From positions 1 to 64,000 of the forward strand of contig NZ_FOVH01000027.1 of the NCBI RefSeq assembly GCF_900115095.1: a stretch of 64,000 nt of DNA, in the 5' to 3' direction. The notes beneath the pieces are model-generated. The model was not told the origin of the DNA. It was given only the letters and a program-made list of their open reading frames with translations, and made no database searches. This stretch comes from Actinomadura madurae. GTDB lineage: Bacteria; Actinomycetota; Actinomycetes; Streptosporangiales; Streptosporangiaceae. The position numbers were made by a program, and so were the translations under genes. The stretch's first letter is position 1. The number at the start of each line of letters is the position of its first letter. Below, in pieces: positions 25,079 through 31,937 of this stretch.

Positions 25079-25702
25079 ATGAGGCTTTTCGTGGCGCTCG
25101 TGCCGCCACCGGACGTTCTGGACGAGCTCGAAGAGGCCGTCCGGCCGCACACGGACGCGGTCCCCGGGCTGCGCTGGATCCGCCGCGACCTGATGCACGT
25201 CACGCTGACGTTCCTCGGCGAGGTGGACGACCGCACTCTGGAGCGGCTGCTGCCCAGGCTGGAGCGGGCGGTCGGCCGGCACGAGCGGATGGCGCTGTCG
25301 CTGGCGGGCGCGGGCGCCTTCCCCGGCAGCGGCGCGCACGCCCGCGTCCTGTGGACGGGCCTGTACGGCGACCGCCGCCGCCTGGCGCGGCTCGCCGCGT
25401 CCACGACGGCGGCGGGGCGCCGCGTCGGGACGCTCCCGGACAAGCACGCGGGGTTCCGCCCGCACATGACGCTGGCGCGGACACGGCGGCCGGTGGACGT
25501 CCGGAGCCTCGTCGAGGCGCTGTCCTCGTTCGCCGGCGCGTCGTGGACGGCCGAGTCCGTCCACCTGATGCGCAGCCGCCTGCCGGGCAAGGACTACAGC
25601 CAGGTGACGTACGAGCCGCTGAAGACGTGGTCGCTGCGTCACAGCTCCGGCGGCGGGGGCGCGGGCCGGTCCGCGTCCGGCGGCCCCCAGGGGACGCCGT
25701 AG
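25079..25702 (+). CDS. thpR: RNA 2',3'-cyclic phosphodiesterase (2'-5' RNA ligase family)
   Basis: A 207-residue member of the two-histidine (2H) phosphoesterase superfamily, which opens 2',3'-cyclic phosphates on RNA ends. The two HxT motifs are HVTLTFLGE near residue 41 and HMTLAR near residue 130, at the correct spacing. The ATG at 25079 gives MRLFVALVPP, the usual start. The last 21 codons are Gly/Ser-rich and overlap by 64 bases the convergent gene at 25639, so the functional C-terminus may effectively end before the overlap. Confidence 0.9.
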   Translation: MRLFVALVPPPDVLDELEEAVRPHTDAVPGLRWIRRDLMHVTLTFLGEVDDRTLERLLPRLERAVGRHERMALSLAGAGAFPGSGAHARVLWTGLYGDRRRLARLAASTTAAGRRVGTLPDKHAGFRPHMTLARTRRPVDVRSLVEALSSFAGASWTAESVHLMRSRLPGKDYSQVTYEPLKTWSLRHSSGGGGAGRSASGGPQGTP

Positions 25703-27744
25703 CGCTCGCAGGCGCGGCGCAGGGCGTCCAGGTCGGGCGGGAACGTGATCTGCCTCAGCACCCGGCCGGACGGCCCCCACACCACCAGGCGCGGCATCCG
25801 CTCGCCCGCCTCGTCGATGCCGACGCCGCCGATGCGGTCGCGGGTCAGGTCCCACTCGACCCTGCCGCGCCGGGTGACCACGGCGACCCCGGCGGACGAC
25901 ACGCGCAGCTGGGACCGGTTGCGGTCGTACAGCCAGTAGCCGAAGAGCCCGATCACCAACCCCGCCGGCACCGACCAGCTCGCCGTGGCGTTGAAGCCGC
26001 CGAGGTCGGGGCCGAGCCAGACCGCGCCCAGCAGCGCCACCGCCTCGCACAGCAGGACGCTCATCCCGTACGTGCCGACGCGGGAGCGGCGGGTCGCGTC
26101 CAGGAGCGCGCCCGGCGCCGTGACCGGGCTGGGCGGCGCCGAGGCGGGGAACGTGAGGTCGTGCCCCTCGGCGAGGTCCGGCTGTGCCGCCGGGCCCGCG
26201 GCCTGCGCGGGCACGGCCGCCGCTGCGGGCTCCGGATCGGCGGCGAGCGTGGACACGGCCGAGTGGAACGCCGCGCTCAGGTACGCGTCGTACTCGGCGT
26301 CGTTGACGGGCAGCCCGGCGCGGCGGGCCGAGTCGCGCAGGTCGGTGCGGGAGATCCGCAGCGCCGACAGGGGCGCGGCGAAGAACTCCTCGCCGTCGGA
26401 GTCGTAGAGCCGCACCCACGCGTGCCCGGCGATGGTGAGCAGCTCGATGCCGCCGATGCGGTCCTGCGGCATCTTCAGCACGACGTCGCCGGCGGCGTCC
26501 GCCCAGCCGAGCCCGTCGTCGGCGACGACGAGCCGGCCGCCGGGCACCTGCGCGAAGATCTCCGGCAGCCCCTCCAGCCCGTAGTCGGGACGGCGCGGCG
26601 CCCGCGCCCCCGGCGTGATGACCCGGTAGCCGTGGTCGTCGAGGGCGTGCGCGAGCTGGAAGCCGTCCAGGCCGTGCGCGGGCAGCCGGGCGACGAGCTC
26701 CAGCCGGTGCCCGAACGCGAGTGCGGCGAGGTCGGCGCGGCGCGGCTCGCCGCTCACCGGGTCCAGGCGCAGGCCGGGCCCGACGACGACCGCCGCGACG
26801 TCCCCGGCCGGCAGGTTCTGGATCTCGCGGCGGCGGCCGGGACGGGCCCGCACCAGCAGCCGCTCCGCGGTGATCGTCCAGCGGACCTGCGCGGCGCGCA
26901 GCAGCCGCCGGCGCGCCGCGAGCACGCCGCCGATCGCGGCCAGCGCCCAGCAGCCCGCGGCGAGCCGGGCGCCGAACTCGCCGGTCCCGTCCACCGCGAT
27001 CCGGATGATCATGACGCCGCCGAGCAGCGCGGTCAGGGCGCCGAGGGCCACGATCCGGCGGCGGCTCGGGAGCGGCTCGGGCGTGTCCAGGCGCTGCTCG
27101 TCGCGCGGCTCGCGGGGCGCAGGCGTGGCGGCAGGGGGCTCGTGCGCCGCCGCCAGCAGCGCCGCCTCCTGGTCCAGCAGGCGCTTCTCCGCCGCGTGGT
27201 CGCGCGGCAGCGGCCCGCCGCCCGGGACGTCGTCCTGCAGCCCGGACGCGCGCAGCGCCTCGTCCAGCGCCGGGTCGAGCAGGTCGCTCGCCTCGCCGTC
27301 CAGGACGTGCATGGGGATGCCGAGCCGGCGGGCCGTCACGAACACCGCGAGCGGCTCCAGGCCCATCGCCGTCATCCCGCCGACCGCGGTGCGCCCGAAC
27401 CGGTGGAACACCGTCAGCACGCCGTCGCCGGTGGTGATCGCGAGGCCGTCGATCCGGGACCGCTCGTAGGAGACCATGGTCAGCCCGCCGGGGCCGACGC
27501 GTTCGAGACCGGCCGCCGACAGCCGCCAGTAGGGCCGCGGACGGCGGCGGCGCGCGTCCGGGACAGCGCCCAGCAGCCACGGGATCGCGGCCACGGCGCC
27601 GATCAGCGCGGCCCACAGCCAGACCGGCCGGATCGGCAGCAGCGCCAGCGCCACCGCGAGGACGGTGAACGGGCCCGCGGCCACAGGGCGCCACCGGCCG
27701 CCGGGACCGGCGAGGCCCACCAGCTCATGCTCCACAGTCCGCAT
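25639..27744 (-). CDS. large membrane protein of unknown function
   Basis: A 701-residue protein I do not recognise. Hydrophobic helix pairs occur near residues 20-60, 230-275 and 575-615. Each pair is followed by a beta-rich, PH-like segment: WRLSAAGLERVGPGGL, VRWTITAERLLVRARPGRRR and LRVSSAGVAVVTRRGRVEWD, each about 60 residues from the helices. The protein therefore seems built of repeated units of two helices plus a bacterial-PH-like domain, with an Ala/Pro linker near residue 540. The start MRTVEHELV at 27744 was chosen over a start two codons earlier. Its 3' end overlaps thpR convergently. Confidence 0.7.
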   Translation of the reverse strand: MRTVEHELVGLAGPGGRWRPVAAGPFTVLAVALALLPIRPVWLWAALIGAVAAIPWLLGAVPDARRRRPRPYWRLSAAGLERVGPGGLTMVSYERSRIDGLAITTGDGVLTVFHRFGRTAVGGMTAMGLEPLAVFVTARRLGIPMHVLDGEASDLLDPALDEALRASGLQDDVPGGGPLPRDHAAEKRLLDQEAALLAAAHEPPAATPAPREPRDEQRLDTPEPLPSRRRIVALGALTALLGGVMIIRIAVDGTGEFGARLAAGCWALAAIGGVLAARRRLLRAAQVRWTITAERLLVRARPGRRREIQNLPAGDVAAVVVGPGLRLDPVSGEPRRADLAALAFGHRLELVARLPAHGLDGFQLAHALDDHGYRVITPGARAPRRPDYGLEGLPEIFAQVPGGRLVVADDGLGWADAAGDVVLKMPQDRIGGIELLTIAGHAWVRLYDSDGEEFFAAPLSALRISRTDLRDSARRAGLPVNDAEYDAYLSAAFHSAVSTLAADPEPAAAAVPAQAAGPAAQPDLAEGHDLTFPASAPPSPVTAPGALLDATRRSRVGTYGMSVLLCEAVALLGAVWLGPDLGGFNATASWSVPAGLVIGLFGYWLYDRNRSQLRVSSAGVAVVTRRGRVEWDLTRDRIGGVGIDEAGERMPRLVVWGPSGRVLRQITFPPDLDALRRACERYGVPWGPPDADRPAPPPPEL

Positions 27745-27863
27745 CCTCACACGGGTCCCCGCGGGACCGTCGCCCCCTTCCGCGATCCGCTCGCCCGACG
27801 GAACCGACTTCCATCGTGCCGGTCAGGTCGGGCGCTCCACTCCCGGCACAACGCTTCCGGGGG

Positions 27864-28898
27864 TCACTTCCGTTTCCGCTTCAGCCCGTATCCGACGGCC
27901 GCCGCGATGCCGAGCGCCAGGAACAGCCCGATCCGGGTGTTGGACGCGTCCCGGCGGCCGTCCTCGGTGTTCCCCGGCGTACCCGCGTTGCCGGGCGAGG
28001 CGGACGGCGACGGCAGCGCCCTCTTCGGCAGCGGCACCCGGTAGACCGGCTGGTTCTTGCCCTCCGACCCGACCAGCAGGGATTCGCCGTCGGCCGCGTA
28101 GGTCACCGACTCGCCCTGCGCCTGCGTCGGCAGGTTGATCGACTCCAGCGTCTTGCCGGGCCTGCCGCCGGCTCCGACCGAGTACACGCGGGCGCCGAAG
28201 TAGGTGCGGATCACGCAGGTCCGCCCGTCGGGGGAGAACGCGCCGTCGGTCGCGATGGCGGGGGCGTCCCCGACCTTCCGCAGCACGTTGACGCCGCCCG
28301 TGCGCAGGCGCGCGGGCGCCTCGTAGACCCTGCCGCCGAACAGCTTGCTGACGATGTAGAGCCGGTTCGTCCGCGGATTGATCATGATCGTCTCGGCGTT
28401 GCGCGGCCCGTCCTCGTACTTCATCCGGAACCGGGTCGCGCGCAGGGTCTGGCTGCGCAGCCGGGACGGCTCCGGGATCCGGTACACGGTCACGTAGGGC
28501 CACGCGCCGCCGAGGTTGTCGCCGATGTCGGCCACGTAGAGGGCCGGACGGCCCCGGCCGTCCTTGCCGATCGCGATGCCCTCCCAGTCGCGGGCGCCCG
28601 CGCCGGCGAGGGTGAGGACCGCCCTGACGCCGCCGTCCGGGCCGAGCGCGTAGACCGTCGGGACGCCGCCGGAGTCGTTGTGGGTGTAGACCACCCCGGA
28701 ATGGCGCGCGCTGGCCGCGAGCCCGCTGGACTCGGTGATCCGCGGGTCCTTGATCGTGAACGCGACCTCGTCGTCGCGGGCCGCGCTCCCCGGGGCCGCG
28801 GACGCGGCGGGGGAGAACGCGCACACGGCGGCGCCGGCGACCATGACCGCGACGGCGGCGCGGGATCGGGAACGGGCGGTGGGACGGCGTGCTCGCAT
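27864..28898 (-). CDS. secreted, C-terminally anchored beta-propeller-like protein
   Basis: A 344-residue envelope protein. It has a signal peptide (basic start, then hydrophobic AAVAVMVAGAAVCAFSPAAS, cleavage expected after ASA). The middle is repeat-rich with propeller-like strands: VVYTHNDSGG, LYVADIGDN, LYIVSKLFGG, GAFSPDGRTCVIRTY and VTYAADGESLLVGSEG. A Ser/Pro/Asn linker leads to a C-terminal membrane helix (IGLFLALGIAAAVGYGL) and a KRKRK tail. It should be displayed outside the cell and anchored at its C-terminus. Ligand or substrate unknown. The ATG at 28898 is favoured by the signal-peptide position. Confidence 0.8.
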   Translation of the reverse strand: MRARRPTARSRSRAAVAVMVAGAAVCAFSPAASAAPGSAARDDEVAFTIKDPRITESSGLAASARHSGVVYTHNDSGGVPTVYALGPDGGVRAVLTLAGAGARDWEGIAIGKDGRGRPALYVADIGDNLGGAWPYVTVYRIPEPSRLRSQTLRATRFRMKYEDGPRNAETIMINPRTNRLYIVSKLFGGRVYEAPARLRTGGVNVLRKVGDAPAIATDGAFSPDGRTCVIRTYFGARVYSVGAGGRPGKTLESINLPTQAQGESVTYAADGESLLVGSEGKNQPVYRVPLPKRALPSPSASPGNAGTPGNTEDGRRDASNTRIGLFLALGIAAAVGYGLKRKRK

Positions 28899-28950
28899 GA
28901 CCTGATCATCCCCGTTCCCCGCCCCGCCGATCATGTGATCCCCGCGCCGG

Positions 28951-29091
28951 TCAGCTCAGCAGCGCACCGACGACCACGGCCAGGACGAGCGCGGTCAGCA
29001 CGGTGGGGAGCAGCCATTGGGGCGCGCGGTTCACGACCATGAGCTTATTCGGCCGCGTGCCCGGCGCGAACCGTCCGCCCGTCTTCTGCAT
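28951..29091 (-). CDS. small single-helix membrane protein
   Basis: A 46-residue product: an 18-residue basic segment (RFAPGTRPNKLMVVNR) followed by one hydrophobic helix to the C-terminus. It may start at 29103, adding MQDE, in which case its start overlaps that of the divergent amidotransferase. It could be co-transcribed with the secreted propeller-like gene 52 bases downstream. Function unknown; support comes from the clear membrane-protein composition and position rather than from recognised homology. Confidence 0.55.
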   Translation of the reverse strand: MQKTGGRFAPGTRPNKLMVVNRAPQWLLPTVLTALVLAVVVGALLS

Positions 29092-29101
29092 CTCATCCTG
29101 C

Positions 29102-30067
29102 ATGTGTGGATTGTTCGGGGTGGTGCGCTCGCCCTTCGCCGACGACCCGGGCCGGGCGTCGGACGTGTTCGTCACGCTGGGCGCGCTCGCGGAGGAGCGC
29201 GGGACCGACTCGGCCGGCCTGGCGCTGCTCGGCGGGCGTCCGGGGCTCGGCGGGACGGTGCTCGGCGGGCCGGCCGCCGGTGTCGGGGGCTGCCGGGTGG
29301 TGAAGGGCCGCGGGCGCTTCTCGGGGATCTGGCGGCCGGAGTTCCTCGCCGAGCTCGACCGGGCGCCCGTCGCGCTCGGCCACACGCGCTGGGCGACGCA
29401 GGGCTCCCCCGTCGAGGCGGACAACGCCAGCCCGATGGTCGTCCCCGGCACCGCCGCGGCGTGCCTCGACCGGTCCGCCCGGACGCCGGCCGGCGTCGTC
29501 GCCACGCACAACGGCGACATCGACGCCGCCGGCCTGCGCTCGCGGTACGCGCTGCCGCCCGCGGCCGGGACGACCGACAGCGAGCCGCTCTTCCAGCTGC
29601 TGGCGGGCTGCCGGACGCCGTCCGACGTCACCCGCGTCCTCGAAGCCGTGGTCGGACGGGTCGCGCTGGCGTGGGTCGACCGCGACCGTCCCACCGAGGT
29701 GCACCTTGCCCGCGGCGCGCTCAGCCCGCTGGCCGTGGCCGTGGACACCGACCAGAACATCTACTGGGCGTCGAACCCGGCCTGGTTCCGGGACGTCGAG
29801 CGGCACACGCGGGTCCGGTTCGCCACCGTCGTCATGCTGCGCGAGGGCACCTACCTGAAGGTCGGCATGGAACGCCGTCCCGGCCGCCGCGACCTGCCCG
29901 AGGTGCTCATGACCGCCGCCTTCGTCCCGACCGCCCGGGACACCGACATGGACCCGCGCGTGTGGACGGGCTTCGCCGACGCCGACGCCGAGCGCGACCG
30001 CGCCGGGCTGCTCCACCGGGTCATCGAGCGCGAGGGCGGGACCGGCGGCCTCCTGACCGTGGCTTGA
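29102..30067 (+). CDS. class II glutamine amidotransferase, stand-alone
   Basis: A 321-residue Ntn-type glutaminase. Removal of Met exposes the nucleophile Cys2 in MCGLFGVV. Other signatures are GLALLGG, LGHTRWATQG, VATHNGDID and the TTDSEPLF segment expected near the glutamine site. There is no fused synthase, sugar-isomerase or PRTase domain, so it must donate ammonia to a separate partner or act as an amidohydrolase like EgtC-type proteins. The start codon is fixed by the need for Cys at position 2; no ribosome-binding site is evident. The acceptor enzyme is not obvious among the neighbours. Confidence 0.87.
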   Translation: MCGLFGVVRSPFADDPGRASDVFVTLGALAEERGTDSAGLALLGGRPGLGGTVLGGPAAGVGGCRVVKGRGRFSGIWRPEFLAELDRAPVALGHTRWATQGSPVEADNASPMVVPGTAAACLDRSARTPAGVVATHNGDIDAAGLRSRYALPPAAGTTDSEPLFQLLAGCRTPSDVTRVLEAVVGRVALAWVDRDRPTEVHLARGALSPLAVAVDTDQNIYWASNPAWFRDVERHTRVRFATVVMLREGTYLKVGMERRPGRRDLPEVLMTAAFVPTARDTDMDPRVWTGFADADAERDRAGLLHRVIEREGGTGGLLTVA

Positions 30068-30173
30068 GCGCAGCGAACCGGGGGGTGTGGGGGGTCGTCC
30101 CCCCTCGGGCAGGCAGGGCTTGAGCGCAGCGAACCGGGGGGTGTGGGGGTCGTCCCCCCCTCGGGCAGGCAGG
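30062..30173. repeat. 56-bp near-exact tandem duplication
   Basis: Two adjacent 56-base copies (30062-30117 and 30118-30173), starting GCTTGAGCGCAGCGAACC and ending CGGGCAGGCAGG, differ only in the lengths of a G-run and a C-run. A third copy breaks off after GCTTGAGCG at 30174. Each copy holds a GGGGG-TCGT-CCCCC hairpin. The first copy begins inside the last codons of the amidotransferase gene. Confidence 0.9.
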
Positions 30174-30194
30174 GCTTGAGCGAGGGGGAGACTT

Positions 30195-30229
30195 CCCTCG
30201 GGGGTGCGGCGTGGCGCCCCCGAGGGTTT
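30195..30229. terminator. bidirectional terminator between amidotransferase and serC
   Basis: CCCTCGGGGG (30195-30204) and CCCCCGAGGG (30217-30226) form a perfect 10-bp stem with a 12-base loop followed by TTT, between convergent genes and 10 bases from the serC stop. Confidence 0.7.
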
Positions 30230-30239
30230 CCGCTCGCCG

Positions 30240-31376
30240 CTAGAGGCGCTCGACGATGTAGTCGACGCAGGCGGTCAGCGCCTCGACGTCGTCGGGGTCG
30301 ATCGCCGGGAACATGCCGATGCGCAGCTGGTTGCGGCCGAGCTTGCGGTACGGCTCGGTGTCGACGATCCCGTTGGCGCGCAGCGTCTTGGCGACGACCG
30401 CGGCGTCCACGTCGTCGTGGAAGTCGACCGTGCCGACGACCTGCGAGCGCTGCGCCGGGTCGACCACGAACGGCGTCGTGTACGCCGTCTTCTCGGCCCA
30501 GGTGTAGAGCCGCTGCGACGAGTCGGCGGTGCGGGACGTCGTCCACTCCAGGCCGCCCTGGCCGTTCATCCACTCGATCTGCTCGGCGAGGAGCAGCAAC
30601 GTGGCGACGGCCGGGGTGTTGTAGGTCTGGTCCTTGGCGGAGTTGTCCACGACGGTCTTGAGGTTGAAGAACTCGGGGACGTACCGGTCGGACATCGCGA
30701 TCTCGTCGATGCGCTCCAGCGCCGCCGGGGACGCGAGCGCCACCCAGAGGCCGCCGTCCGCCGCGAAGCTCTTCTGCGGCGCGAAGTAGTAGACGTCGGT
30801 CTCCGACACGTCGACGGGCAGGCCGCCCGCACCGGAGGTGGCGTCCACCAGGACGAGCCCCTCCCGCGCCGTCGTCCCGGCGGGGCGCCTGATCGGCATG
30901 GCGACGCCGGTCGAGGTCTCGTTGTGGGTGAGCGCGTAGGCGTCGACGTCCTCCTCGGCGGACGCCTCCGGGTGCGTGCCGGGCGGGCCGGAGATGACGG
31001 TCGGGTTCCCCAGCCAGGGCGCCCCCGTGGTGACCTTGGCGAACTTGCTGGAGAACTCGCCGAACGTCAGGTGCTGCGAACGCTGCCGGACGAGCCCGAA
31101 CGCCGCCGCGTCCCAGAACGCCGTGGTGCCGCCGTTGCTGAGCAGGACCTCGTACCCCTCGGGCAGCGAGAAGAGCTGCGCCAGCCCCTCGCGGACGCGT
31201 CCCACGAGCGACTTGACCGGCTTCTGCCGGTGGGAGGTGCCCATGTAGGCCGACCCGGACTCGGCCAGTGCCGCGAGCTGCTCGGGCCGGACCTTGGACG
31301 GACCGCACCCGAAACGGCCGTCGGCGGGCTTGAGATCGGCGGGAATGTCAATGGCTGGATTCGCACTGTCGGTCAC
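30240..31376 (-). CDS. serC: phosphoserine aminotransferase
   Basis: PLP-dependent enzyme converting 3-phosphohydroxypyruvate and glutamate to phosphoserine in serine biosynthesis. The 378-residue product has FGCGPSKVRPEQL, MGTSHRQKPVKS, LSNGGTTAFWDAAAF, and the PLP-lysine segment DVYYFAPQKSFAADGGLW. The C-terminal RIGMFPAIDPDDVEAL matches the actinobacterial SerC family. The GTG at 31376 has a GGGTGAGT element just upstream. It lies 43 bases downstream of a small membrane-protein gene on the same strand. Confidence 0.95.
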   Translation of the reverse strand: MTDSANPAIDIPADLKPADGRFGCGPSKVRPEQLAALAESGSAYMGTSHRQKPVKSLVGRVREGLAQLFSLPEGYEVLLSNGGTTAFWDAAAFGLVRQRSQHLTFGEFSSKFAKVTTGAPWLGNPTVISGPPGTHPEASAEEDVDAYALTHNETSTGVAMPIRRPAGTTAREGLVLVDATSGAGGLPVDVSETDVYYFAPQKSFAADGGLWVALASPAALERIDEIAMSDRYVPEFFNLKTVVDNSAKDQTYNTPAVATLLLLAEQIEWMNGQGGLEWTTSRTADSSQRLYTWAEKTAYTTPFVVDPAQRSQVVGTVDFHDDVDAAVVAKTLRANGIVDTEPYRKLGRNQLRIGMFPAIDPDDVEALTACVDYIVERL

Positions 31377-31419
31377 TCACCCGAGGGTATCTGACCTGCG
31401 AGGAAGATCGCGGTGCGGG

Positions 31420-31776
31420 TCACATGCCGAGACGGCGGCGGCGCCAGGCCCAGCTGAGCAGGGCGATGAGGGCCACCGCGCAGACGGCGGCGACGGTGGC
31501 GGGCGGGTAGAGCCAGTCGTCGCCCTTGGAGTGGGCCTCGATGGCGGTGTTCGCCGAGTCGTAGGTCAGGAACGCGAGGAGGAGGGCGGCGGCCACCGCG
31601 GCGACGCGCCCCGACACCGCGTTGGTACGGCGGCGCCGGGCCTCGCGTTCCGCCTCGTAGCGGCGGAGCTCCTCGGCCGTGTCCGCCTTTCGTGTGTCCG
31701 CCTTCCGCGCGTCCGCCGCCGCGCCGGGCGCGGGGCCGATGTCGCCGTCGAGCGGCTCGTCGGGGGCTTCACTCAT
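31420..31776 (-). CDS. two-helix membrane protein
   Basis: A 118-residue protein: an acidic/basic N-terminal 65 residues with a charged KADTRKADTAEELRRYEAER helix, then membrane helices near residues 60-80 and 92-111, and an RRRR tail. Not assigned to a family. The ATG at 31776 gives MSEAPDEPLDGD; a longer in-frame version would run through the divergent promoter region. Upstream of serC and possibly transcribed with it. Confidence 0.7.
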   Translation of the reverse strand: MSEAPDEPLDGDIGPAPGAAADARKADTRKADTAEELRRYEAEREARRRRTNAVSGRVAAVAAALLLAFLTYDSANTAIEAHSKGDDWLYPPATVAAVCAVALIALLSWAWRRRRLGM

Positions 31777-31851
31777 GGCGCCAATGATGGCAAAGTGGCC
31801 GGGTTTCGTGTCCGGACGTGTGATCAGCAAGAACTTTCGATCCTTTTGGCG

Positions 31852-31866
31852 TTGGACCGCGTCCAA
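31852..31866. promoter_or_regulatory. palindrome upstream of the sensor-like gene
   Basis: TTGGAC-CGC-GTCCAA is a perfect palindrome with a 3-base centre, 71 bases before the start of the 962-residue gene and 75 bases before the divergent small-protein gene. The size and position suit a dimeric repressor or activator. No regulator gene is adjacent. Confidence 0.4.
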
Positions 31867-31937
31867 CCCCAGAGGGGCGTCGGGGGCGAGATTCGAGGAG
31901 CGGCTGGGGGCCGAGGGCGAGAGCGAGGCGTTGGCGC

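Noticed and set aside
23891..27694. A 1267-codon open frame on the minus strand
   Set aside because: It overlaps three better-supported genes, is Arg/Ala/Pro/Gly-rich, and has no motifs; a composition artefact.
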